A stretch of 13,409 bases of DNA from assembly GCA_039805865.1 (NCBI GenBank), contig JBDLTI010000046.1:1-13409 (forward strand), read 5' to 3'. Position numbers and translations under genes: made by a program. A model generated the notes under the pieces. The model saw only the letters and a program-made list of their open reading frames with translations. It made no database searches and was not told the origin of the DNA. This document shows, piece after piece, positions 6,638-13,211 of the stretch; position 1 is the stretch's first letter, and each line of letters opens with the position of its first letter. This DNA comes from Fluviibacter sp039805865. Lineage in GTDB: Bacteria > Pseudomonadota > Gammaproteobacteria > Burkholderiales > Rhodocyclaceae.

Positions 6638-7729
6638 ATGTTTTGCCCGCTTAATCACGCTCGTCAACTGTTCGCTGCTCATGATGCCAAGGCCGGTGGT
6701 GGTCTATCCTATCGTGATGCTGGCGTGGACATGGAAGCCGGTGATGAACTGGTAGAACGTATCAAGCCAATGGCCAAGCGCACCATGCGCGAAGGCGTGA
6801 TGGCCGGTATTGGCGGCTTTGGCGCCATGTTCGAGATTTCCAAGAAGTATAAAGAGCCGGTGCTGGTATCCGGCACGGATGGCGTAGGCACCAAGTTGCG
6901 CCTGGCCTTTGCCTGGAATCGTCACGACACCATTGGTCAGGATCTGGTGGCCATGAGTGTTAATGACATTCTGGTGCAGGGTGCCGAACCGCTGTTCTTT
7001 CTGGATTACTTTGCCTGCGGCAAGCTGGATGTGGATACCGCAGCCGCTGTCGTCGGGGGCATTGCCAAAGGCTGTGAGCTGGCCGGTGCCGCACTGATTG
7101 GTGGTGAAACCGCCGAAATGCCGGATATGTACCCGGCCGGTGAATACGATCTGGCCGGTTTTGCCGTTGGCGCCGTCGAGAAGTCGCAGATCATTGATGG
7201 TAAGAGCATCAAAGCGGGCGATGTGGTTCTGGGCCTGGCTTCGAGCGGTGCTCACTCAAATGGTTACTCGCTGATCCGCAAGATCATCGAGCGCAGTGGT
7301 GCCAAGCCAACCGATATGCTCGACGAGCAATCGCTGGGCGATCTGGTCATGGCACCGACCCGTATTTATGTGAAGTCGGTGCTGGCTGCATTCCAGGCGC
7401 TGCCTGGTGCCCTTAAGGGTCTTGCGCATATCACCGGCGGCGGCATCACTGAAAACGTACCACGCATTCTGCAGGCTGGCCTAACAGCTGAAATTCAGCG
7501 TAATAGCTGGGAACGTCCGGCGCTGTTCAACTGGCTGCAGGAAGCGGGTGGCGTGGCCGACGACGAAATGCACCGCGTGTTTAATTGCGGTATCGGCATG
7601 GTGATCGTGGTTGCCCCGCAAAACGCGGATGCCGTCAGCAAGGTGCTGGCCGAACATGGTGAACAAGTGAGCCGTATTGGCGTTATTCGCGCCAGTCAGT
7701 CGGGCGAAGCGCCGACAGTTGTGGTTTGA
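6638..7729 (+). CDS. purM: Phosphoribosylformylglycinamidine cyclo-ligase (AIR synthetase)
   Basis: PurM closes the imidazole ring of FGAM with ATP to give AIR, step five of de novo purine synthesis. The 363-residue product shows LSYRDAGVD (23-31), IGGFGAMFEI (58-67), SGTDGVGTKL (78-87), VNDILVQGAEPLFFLDY (108-124), GGETAEMP (155-162), SSGAHSNGYSL and THITGGG-like and FNCGIGM segments, all in family order. It is about 20 residues longer at the N-terminus than E. coli PurM (345 aa): the first 20 residues precede the conserved LSYRDAG. The start at 6638 is backed by a good Shine-Dalgarno (AAGGA, six-base spacing), and no other ATG, GTG or TTG lies in frame before the conserved region, so the extension seems genuine. 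The stop (7727-7729) directly abuts the miaA stop; an intrinsic terminator lies just beyond, inside miaA. purN, another purine gene, is 3.4 kb away. Confidence 0.97.
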   Translation: MFCPLNHARQLFAAHDAKAGGGLSYRDAGVDMEAGDELVERIKPMAKRTMREGVMAGIGGFGAMFEISKKYKEPVLVSGTDGVGTKLRLAFAWNRHDTIGQDLVAMSVNDILVQGAEPLFFLDYFACGKLDVDTAAAVVGGIAKGCELAGAALIGGETAEMPDMYPAGEYDLAGFAVGAVEKSQIIDGKSIKAGDVVLGLASSGAHSNGYSLIRKIIERSGAKPTDMLDEQSLGDLVMAPTRIYVKSVLAAFQALPGALKGLAHITGGGITENVPRILQAGLTAEIQRNSWERPALFNWLQEAGGVADDEMHRVFNCGIGMVIVVAPQNADAVSKVLAEHGEQVSRIGVIRASQSGEAPTVVV

Positions 7730-8686
7730 TCAGGCTGCGAGAAATTCCGCAACGCGCCGACCAATCAGGTCGGCGTTGTTGTTTTGGAGACAGTCAAAAG
7801 CTTCACAGCCAATGGTGTTGTTGAGCCAGGTGATCTGGCGTTTGGCCAGCTGGCGTGTGGCAAAGATCCCGCGTTCTTCGAGTTCCTTAGTCGGTAGGAT
7901 GCCTTCCAACATTTCCCATGCCTGGCGATACCCCACACAGCGCATCGAAGGGAGGTCAGCATGGAGGGTGTATTTCGCACGCAATGATTCAACCTCTTCA
8001 ACAAAACCTTGTTGCAGCATGAGCTTGAAGCGCAGGGCAATGCGGTCATGTAGCCAGGCCCGGTCGCTGGGTAATAGCGCAAGGGAAAGAAATCGATAGG
8101 GGGGAGCAGCCTGTTGCTGTTGTTCGGCATAAATCGCCGAAGCAGGGCGTCCGCTGAGGAGGCAGATTTCCAGTGCACGCTGGATGCGCTGTGAGTCGTT
8201 ACGCGCAAGGCGCGCTGCGGTGATGGGGTCTAGCGTTGCTAGTTCCTCATGGATTGCGGGCCAGCCCTGTTGCTGGGCGCGTGCATCGATTTCGGCACGA
8301 AGCGTTGCGTTGGCTTGCGGCAGATCCGATAGGCCTTCGAGTAGTGCTTTGACGTAGAGCATCGTGCCGCCTACCAGCAGTGGGATGCGGCCACGAGCGG
8401 TGCTATCGGCCATGGCGGCGAGGGCTTCTGAACGGAAGCGGGCAGCCGAGTAGCTTTCTTCGGGTGTAATCACATCAACCAGTTCGTGCGGGTAGTGCTT
8501 GAGCGTATCGGCATCAGGCTTGGCCGTGCCGATATTCATGTCCTTGAACACGAGGGCTGAATCAACGCTAATCAGGTCAATGGGGTATTGATCCGCCAGA
8601 CGCAGCGCCAGATCTGTTTTACCACTGGCGGTGGGGCCAAGCAGCAATATGGCAGGGGGCAGTGGGTTGTTTGTGTCAGCGACCAT
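7730..8686 (-). CDS. miaA: tRNA dimethylallyltransferase
   Basis: MiaA transfers a dimethylallyl group from DMAPP to N6 of A37 in tRNAs reading UNN codons. The 318-residue product contains the P-loop GPTASGKT (17-24), DSALVFKDMNIGTAKP (42-57), VGGTMLYVKAL (105-115), RNDSQRIQRALEI (162-174), MRCVGYRQ (248-255) and TRQLAKRQITWL (277-288), the full set for the family at normal length. Start: ATG at 8686, which overlaps the end of mutL by 11 bases. The frame stays open upstream to 8794, but that part lies within mutL and is not family-like. No Shine-Dalgarno precedes 8686, suggesting dependence on translation of mutL. The mutL-miaA pairing is also seen in E. coli. Its last codons encode the purM terminator hairpin on the opposite strand. 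Confidence 0.96.
   Translation of the reverse strand: MVADTNNPLPPAILLLGPTASGKTDLALRLADQYPIDLISVDSALVFKDMNIGTAKPDADTLKHYPHELVDVITPEESYSAARFRSEALAAMADSTARGRIPLLVGGTMLYVKALLEGLSDLPQANATLRAEIDARAQQQGWPAIHEELATLDPITAARLARNDSQRIQRALEICLLSGRPASAIYAEQQQQAAPPYRFLSLALLPSDRAWLHDRIALRFKLMLQQGFVEEVESLRAKYTLHADLPSMRCVGYRQAWEMLEGILPTKELEERGIFATRQLAKRQITWLNNTIGCEAFDCLQNNNADLIGRRVAEFLAA
7755..7785 (+). terminator. Intrinsic terminator of purM, lying within the 3' end of miaA
   Basis: CGCCGACC (7755-7762), loop AATCA, GGTCGGCG (7768-7775) form a perfect 8-bp GC-rich stem followed at once by TTGTTGTTTT (7776-7785). This is the classical intrinsic terminator layout for rightward transcription, 25 bases after the purM stop. 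The same bases encode part of the miaA C-terminus (NADLIGRR). Read leftward there is no T tract, so miaA transcription should not be ended here. Confidence 0.85.
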
Positions 8687-10451
8687 GGAGGAACAAGGCG
8701 TCGATCGCCGGTAGATCGACAAGAATCCAGGTGGGGCGACCATGGTTACATTGATCGGCGCGTTCGGTGTCTTCCATCTGGCGTAATAGCGCATTCATTT
8801 CAGTGAGGCTCAAGCTGTGACGACCACGAATGGCGGCGTGGCAGGCGCAGGTACCGAGGAGTCGTTCCTGTCGGGCTACTAAGTTGGCCTGAGCCGGTGA
8901 GTCTTGCAGCGTGTGCAGTAGCTCTTTCAACAGGCTTTCGGCATCAATACGGCCAAGCCCCGCAGGGACTTGTCGGACCACCAGGGTATTGGGGCCGGCT
9001 TCTGATATTTCGAGCCCGAGCGCCTCAAACTCATTGCGATGCTCGTTATAGCAAGCCATGGCCAGGTCGTCTAGGCTAACTGCAACGGGAATCAGCAACG
9101 GTTGCCGTGGCGGCTGACTTAAACCACAGGCTGATTTGAGTTTTTCGTAGAGCACGCGTTCGTGTGCGGCGTGCTGATCAATCAGGATCATGCCCTGGGC
9201 ATTTTGCGCAACGATATAGCGGTCATGTAGCTGGCCGATGGCATAGCCCAAAGGCGGGATGTCCGAAGGTTCGTTATGGGCTGCCGTGTCAGCGATGGGT
9301 TCGTAAGCCTGCATCACTGCAGCATGTTGTTCGGCTGAGCCAGAACGCGGTGTCTCGGCGTAAAAGCTTCGGACTTGAGCTAATCCGAGCCCCTGTTGCT
9401 GCATGGATGGTGCGTAGTTGGTGGCAACGCGATCCAGCGTAATAGGTGGTGCTGTTTCCGTGCTAGCAGCCAATACCTGTTTCAGGGCGTGATAAATAAA
9501 CTGATGCACGGCGCGACTGTCGCGGAAACGCACTTCGGTTTTGGCGGGGTGGACGTTAACGTCGACGAGTGTCGGATCGATGGTGAGAAAGAGGCAACAG
9601 CCCGGTTGGCGGCTACCGTGCAGCTGGTCGCGATAGGCTTCGCGAATGGCATGCTGAATCACCTTGTCGCGTACGTAGCGGCCGTTGACGAAGGTATGCT
9701 GAGCCTCCCGATCCGACAGAATGGCGGTGGGAATCATCGCCCATCCCTGTAGTTGCAGCAGATCGTTGCCTACGTCTACAGCACGGCACGCCTTGAGGAA
9801 GGCATCGCCCAGGACCTGGCGGATTCGTCCCTCTGCACTATCGGCTGGCCAATGATGGCTTTCCTTGCCATCTCGACTGATCGTAAAGCTGATTTCCGGG
9901 TGTGCTAATGCCTGGCGACGTATGGTCTCCATGCAGTGTGCCTGTTCGGTACTGGCACTTTTAAGAAACTTGCGACGAGCGGGCGTGTTGAAATATAAGT
10001 CACGCATTTCAACCTGGGTGCCAGCGGGCAGGGCATCTGGGGTTAATTCACCATCGGCACTAATCCGCCAGGCATGTTGGGCTGCGCGGGTGCAGCTGAC
10101 TAGCGAGAGACGGGAAACGCTGGCGATAGCCGCCAAGGCCTCACCCCGGAAGCCCATGGTGCTGACCTGTTCCAGGTCTTCCAGAGAGCGTATTTTTGAG
10201 GTGGCGTGACGCGTGAGCGCCAGGCCCAGCTGGCTTTGATCGATGCCGCAGCCGTTGTCAGCAATGCGAATCAGGCGCATGCCGCCTTCTTCCAGATCAA
10301 TACGGATGCGGGTACTGCCGGCATCAATGGCGTTTTCCAGGAGCTCTTTGAGTACCGATGCCGGACGTTCGACCACCTCACCTGCTGCGATCTGGCTAAT
10401 CAGATGGTCGGGCAGGGCGCGAATGACAGGTTGGTATTTAGAATCGCTCAT
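8676..10451 (-). CDS. mutL: DNA mismatch repair protein MutL, endonuclease type
   Basis: MutL links mismatch recognition by MutS to strand removal. The 591-residue product has the GHKL ATPase domain: QIAAGEVVERPASVLKELL (20-38) running into ENAIDAG (39-45; E36 and N40 by alignment are catalytic and metal-binding), DNGCGI (65-70), RHATSKI (81-87) and GFRGEALAAIASVS (100-113). VNVHPAKTEVRF (298-309) ends the N-terminal part; a low-conservation linker follows (about 330-400). The C-terminal domain carries DQHAAHERVLYE (425-436), fitting DQHA-X2-E-X4-E, plus ACHAAIR (536-542) and CNHGRP (568-573), the metal-site motifs of nicking MutL proteins absent from E. coli MutL. QPLLIP (450-455) matches the beta-clamp-binding motif. 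Start: ATG at 10451, one codon after an in-frame TTG. No Shine-Dalgarno is present and a perfect -10 box sits just upstream. It overlaps miaA by 11 bases. Confidence 0.97.
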   Translation of the reverse strand: MSDSKYQPVIRALPDHLISQIAAGEVVERPASVLKELLENAIDAGSTRIRIDLEEGGMRLIRIADNGCGIDQSQLGLALTRHATSKIRSLEDLEQVSTMGFRGEALAAIASVSRLSLVSCTRAAQHAWRISADGELTPDALPAGTQVEMRDLYFNTPARRKFLKSASTEQAHCMETIRRQALAHPEISFTISRDGKESHHWPADSAEGRIRQVLGDAFLKACRAVDVGNDLLQLQGWAMIPTAILSDREAQHTFVNGRYVRDKVIQHAIREAYRDQLHGSRQPGCCLFLTIDPTLVDVNVHPAKTEVRFRDSRAVHQFIYHALKQVLAASTETAPPITLDRVATNYAPSMQQQGLGLAQVRSFYAETPRSGSAEQHAAVMQAYEPIADTAAHNEPSDIPPLGYAIGQLHDRYIVAQNAQGMILIDQHAAHERVLYEKLKSACGLSQPPRQPLLIPVAVSLDDLAMACYNEHRNEFEALGLEISEAGPNTLVVRQVPAGLGRIDAESLLKELLHTLQDSPAQANLVARQERLLGTCACHAAIRGRHSLSLTEMNALLRQMEDTERADQCNHGRPTWILVDLPAIDALFLHGR

Positions 10452-10458
10452 CAACGGG

Positions 10459-10464
10459 ATTATA
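10459..10464 (-). promoter_or_regulatory. Perfect -10 box immediately upstream of mutL
   Basis: On the minus strand TATAAT occupies 10464-10459, with seven bases before the mutL ATG. Transcription would begin at or within a base or two of the start codon. No -35 resembling TTGACA is found 16-18 bases upstream, and there is no TGn extension. An opposing TAAAAT (10476-10481, plus strand) could serve dedA but also lacks a -35. The gap between the divergent mutL and dedA starts is only 68 bases. Confidence 0.4.
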
Positions 10465-10519
10465 GTGGGATCGGATAAAATAGCGGGCTTAGTCCTTGTT
10501 TAATAGAAATGGCACCGCT

Positions 10520-11161
10520 ATGGAATGGCTTGCTTCCTTTACTGACCTTGTCTTGCATCTGGATAAACACCTGGTGTTTTTTGTCCAGCAATATGGCGAT
10601 TGGGTCTATGCCTTGCTGTTTGCGATCATTTTTGTTGAGACCGGTATTGTTGTTGCGCCTTTTTTGCCGGGCGATTCCCTGTTGTTCGTGGCGGGTGCGT
10701 TGTGCGTTACCGAGGGGATGAGCCTACCGCTGTTAATGGTGTTGCTGGTTGTGGCGGCTATTCTGGGTGATGCCCTAAATTATTCGATTGGCCACTGGTT
10801 TGGTGAGGCGTTGATCAAGCGCACCCGGTTAATCAGTGCAGAGAAGCTGAAATACACCGAGCGGTTTTTTGAAAAGCACGGCCCAAAGACGATTGTTATT
10901 GCCCGCTTTTTACCGATTGTGCGCACCATGGCGCCGTTTGTGGCCGGCTTTAGTGGCATGAAAGCCCAGCGTTTCTTTCTTTATAACGTGACCGGTGGTT
11001 TGCTCTGGGTGGTTTCGCTGACGCTGGCGGGCTATCTGTTCGGTAACATTCCGTTTATCAAGAACAATTTGACGGCAGTCATTCTGGTCATCATTTTTGT
11101 GTCGATTCTGCCGGGCATTATCGCCGTGCTGAAAGCACGTGCGGCAGGTTCCAAGAACTAA
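10520..11161 (+). CDS. dedA: DedA family inner-membrane protein
   Basis: DedA proteins are multi-pass inner-membrane proteins related to the VTT/SNARE-associated family, tied to membrane homeostasis and, for some members, undecaprenyl-phosphate recycling or proton-dependent transport. The 213-residue product has hydrophobic segments near 27-48, 52-62, 68-87, 157-176 and 184-205. It keeps the residues shown to be essential in E. coli YqjA/YghB by position: E40 in FVETGIVVAPFLPGDS, D52 in the same loop, and R129 and R135 in ARFLPIVRTMAPFVAG. GDALNYSIGHWFG (83-95) is also characteristic. Start: ATG at 10520 fits DedA N-termini (MEWLASF...); the frame is open to a TTG at 10496. The Shine-Dalgarno is weak. 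The stop overlaps purN's ATG by one base (TAATG, 11159-11163). Which DedA paralogue this is cannot be told. Confidence 0.93.
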   Translation: MEWLASFTDLVLHLDKHLVFFVQQYGDWVYALLFAIIFVETGIVVAPFLPGDSLLFVAGALCVTEGMSLPLLMVLLVVAAILGDALNYSIGHWFGEALIKRTRLISAEKLKYTERFFEKHGPKTIVIARFLPIVRTMAPFVAGFSGMKAQRFFLYNVTGGLLWVVSLTLAGYLFGNIPFIKNNLTAVILVIIFVSILPGIIAVLKARAAGSKN

Positions 11162-11823
11162 TGTCTGTTATGCGTAAAACTCGTTGTGTCGTTCTGATTT
11201 CCGGGCTTGGTACCAACCTTGCGGCAATTATGAAGGCTGCGGCAGCGCCGGATTATCCGGCTGAAATCGTTGCTGTGATCAGCAATAAAGCGGATGCAAC
11301 GGGTTTGTTGCTGGCGCAAGAGGCAGGAATTGCTACCGAGGTCGTGCCTTCGAAAGTTATATCTGATCGTGCAGTTTATGATCAGGCGCTTTTGGTTGCC
11401 ATAGAGCGCTATCAACCTGATTTAGTGATTCTGGCCGGGTTTATGCGAATTCTTACACCGGGCTTCGTAGCGCAGTATGCTGGGCGCATGATTAACATTC
11501 ATCCCTCGCTCTTGCCGTCGTTTACTGGTATGCATACCCACCAGCGGGCTATTGATGCTGGTGTGCATGTACATGGCTGCTCCGTACATTTTGTAACGGC
11601 CGAGTTGGATCATGGGCCAATGATTGCCCAGGCAGCCGTGCCTGTGTATGCAGACGATGATGCAGCCAAGCTTGCTGCGCGTGTTCTAAAAGAAGAGCAT
11701 CGTATTTATCCAGAGGCTGTTCGCTGGTTTGCCGAAGGTCGGCTTAAGGTGGTGGGACAGCGTGTGCTGCTGACTGATGAGCCTGCAGTACCTAATGTAC
11801 TGATCGTGCCCAATCCGGGCTGA
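11161..11823 (+). CDS. purN: Phosphoribosylglycinamide formyltransferase, folate-dependent
   Basis: PurN formylates GAR with 10-formyl-tetrahydrofolate, step three of purine synthesis. The 220-residue product matches E. coli PurN along its length: VVLISGLGTNLAAI (10-23), AVISNKADATGL (38-49), LAGFMRILTP (91-100), NIHPSLLP (112-119), HTHQRAIDAGVHVHGCSVHF (125-144), ELDHGP (148-153) and the late EEHRIYP. The catalytic trio by alignment is N112, H114 and D150, all present. The phosphate loop reads GLGTN where GxGSN is usual. Start: ATG at 11161 overlaps the dedA stop; a second ATG at 11170 is possible. The C-terminus (about 197-220) is poorly conserved. It lies between dedA and an rRNA methyltransferase gene eight bases downstream and is probably transcribed with both. 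Confidence 0.96.
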   Translation: MSVMRKTRCVVLISGLGTNLAAIMKAAAAPDYPAEIVAVISNKADATGLLLAQEAGIATEVVPSKVISDRAVYDQALLVAIERYQPDLVILAGFMRILTPGFVAQYAGRMINIHPSLLPSFTGMHTHQRAIDAGVHVHGCSVHFVTAELDHGPMIAQAAVPVYADDDAAKLAARVLKEEHRIYPEAVRWFAEGRLKVVGQRVLLTDEPAVPNVLIVPNPG

Positions 11824-11831
11824 AAGAATTT

Positions 11832-13211
11832 ATGAGCAAGAAAAAACCTGTAACGTCACGTAAGACTACATCCTCTAAGCCATCTCCTGCTGAGCCAAAA
11901 TCGCCTGCTGAGCTTGCGTTGCCGCGCCCATTTGTGGCTCAGGCGATTAGCCTGATGGCAGAAGTGCTCAAGTTCGAACGTCCGGCGGATAGTGTGCTTT
12001 CTTATCATTTCAAGAATCACCGGGAAATGGGCCATGCGGATCGTGGCCGCATTGCCGAGCTTGTGTATGGCATTCTGCGCCACCTGCGTAGCCTGCGGGA
12101 TGTGGTGGCGCGTTCTGAACCACCTAGCCCGAGCGAAGCACGCTATCTGGTATTGGCGGCTCTGGTACGCCTGCAGGGAAAGAATCTCCGAGAAATCGAG
12201 CATCTGATTAAAGGTGAAGATACCGAGTGGTTTGGCCGCCTAAAATCAGCAGGACAGGAGAAGGGTTCTGCAGCGGTACGACACGAATTCCCGGATTGGC
12301 TGGAAACGGCTTTATCGGCATTCCCTGCAGATGAACTCGATACTTTGGCACGTTCCCTTTTGGTGCCCGCACCACTCGATCTACGGATAAACCCTTTGCA
12401 TGCACGACGTCCGGAGATCATGGCACAGCTGGAAAAGCATGGCATTGCGGCTAAAGAAACGACGTACTCCCCATGGGGCATGCGTCTGGAAGGTAAACCG
12501 GCTATCCAGCGTCACCCGGCCTTTGTGAAGGGTGACATGGAAGTGCAGGACGAGGGTAGCCAGCTACTGGCTGCTCTTGTTGCGCCCAAGCGTGGCGAGA
12601 TGGTGCTGGACTTTTGTGCGGGCGCAGGTGGCAAGACTTTGCTCCTGGGCGCGTTGATGAAAAATACCGGCCGGCTCTATGCGGCAGATGTTTCTGAAAA
12701 GCGCCTGGCCAAGCTGGCGCCGCGTGTAGTCCGGGCCGGTCTGGATAATGTGCAGAGCATTCGTCTGGCGCATGAACGGGATGATCGCCTGCAACGCCTG
12801 GCTGGTAAGTTTGACCGAGTGCTCGTCGATGCGCCCTGTTCAGGAACGGGTACATTGCGTCGTAATCCGGATCTGAAGTGGCGTCAGGGTGAAGCCCAGA
12901 TTGCAGAACTCACGGATTTGCAGAATCGTATTCTGATGGCGGCAGCACCACTGGTGCGCCCGGGTGGTGTACTGGTTTATGCAACCTGTAGTTTGCTACC
13001 GCAGGAAAATACGCTGATCCAACAGGCTTTTAGCGAAGCTCATCCGGAATTTGAAGTGTTGGATCCTGTGGCGCAGTTAGCATCTGTGGGCATCGAGTTA
13101 CCGGCAGATGCGCTGATTGCAGGCCCGACTGCCTTGCCAGGCCTGCAGTTATTGCCGCACCGTCATGGGACGGATGGTTTCTTTGCGGCAATCTGGCGCA
13201 AGAAAATCTGA
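11832..13211 (+). CDS. RsmB/NOP2/Sun-family RNA m5C methyltransferase
   Basis: Members methylate cytosine C5 in RNA, in E. coli RsmB at 16S position 967. The 459-residue product has a Lys/Ser/Pro-rich N-terminal tail (1-30), a helical NusB-like region (about 34-135), and then the Rossmann methyltransferase domain: VQDEGSQL (238-245), motif I LDFCAGAGGKT (259-269), AADVSEKRLAKL (284-295), motif IV VDAPCSGTGTLRRNPDLKWR (332-351) with C336, motif VI ATCSLLPQEN (384-393) with the presumed nucleophile C386, and the closing HRHGTDGFF (443-451). No PUA domain is evident. It is not beside fmt/def, the usual rsmB neighbours, so it may be a paralogue with another target; I therefore give no symbol. It follows purN by eight bases with a poor Shine-Dalgarno, and its stop abuts the next gene's stop. 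Confidence 0.93.
   Translation: MSKKKPVTSRKTTSSKPSPAEPKSPAELALPRPFVAQAISLMAEVLKFERPADSVLSYHFKNHREMGHADRGRIAELVYGILRHLRSLRDVVARSEPPSPSEARYLVLAALVRLQGKNLREIEHLIKGEDTEWFGRLKSAGQEKGSAAVRHEFPDWLETALSAFPADELDTLARSLLVPAPLDLRINPLHARRPEIMAQLEKHGIAAKETTYSPWGMRLEGKPAIQRHPAFVKGDMEVQDEGSQLLAALVAPKRGEMVLDFCAGAGGKTLLLGALMKNTGRLYAADVSEKRLAKLAPRVVRAGLDNVQSIRLAHERDDRLQRLAGKFDRVLVDAPCSGTGTLRRNPDLKWRQGEAQIAELTDLQNRILMAAAPLVRPGGVLVYATCSLLPQENTLIQQAFSEAHPEFEVLDPVAQLASVGIELPADALIAGPTALPGLQLLPHRHGTDGFFAAIWRKKI

Noticed and set aside
6704..7255. Long minus-strand open frame (183 codons) opposite purM
   Set aside because: It lies wholly inside a clear purM with all its motifs. The product is of a composition typical of a shadow frame, with no recognisable domain.
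8687..8794. In-frame upstream extension of miaA
   Set aside because: The extension lies in mutL coding sequence and is unlike MiaA N-termini; the ATG at 8686 gives the normal family length.
10460..10481. Paired back-to-back sigma-70 promoters between mutL and dedA
   Set aside because: Both strands have a good -10 hexamer, but neither has a -35 at acceptable spacing, so I report only the better mutL box, at low confidence.
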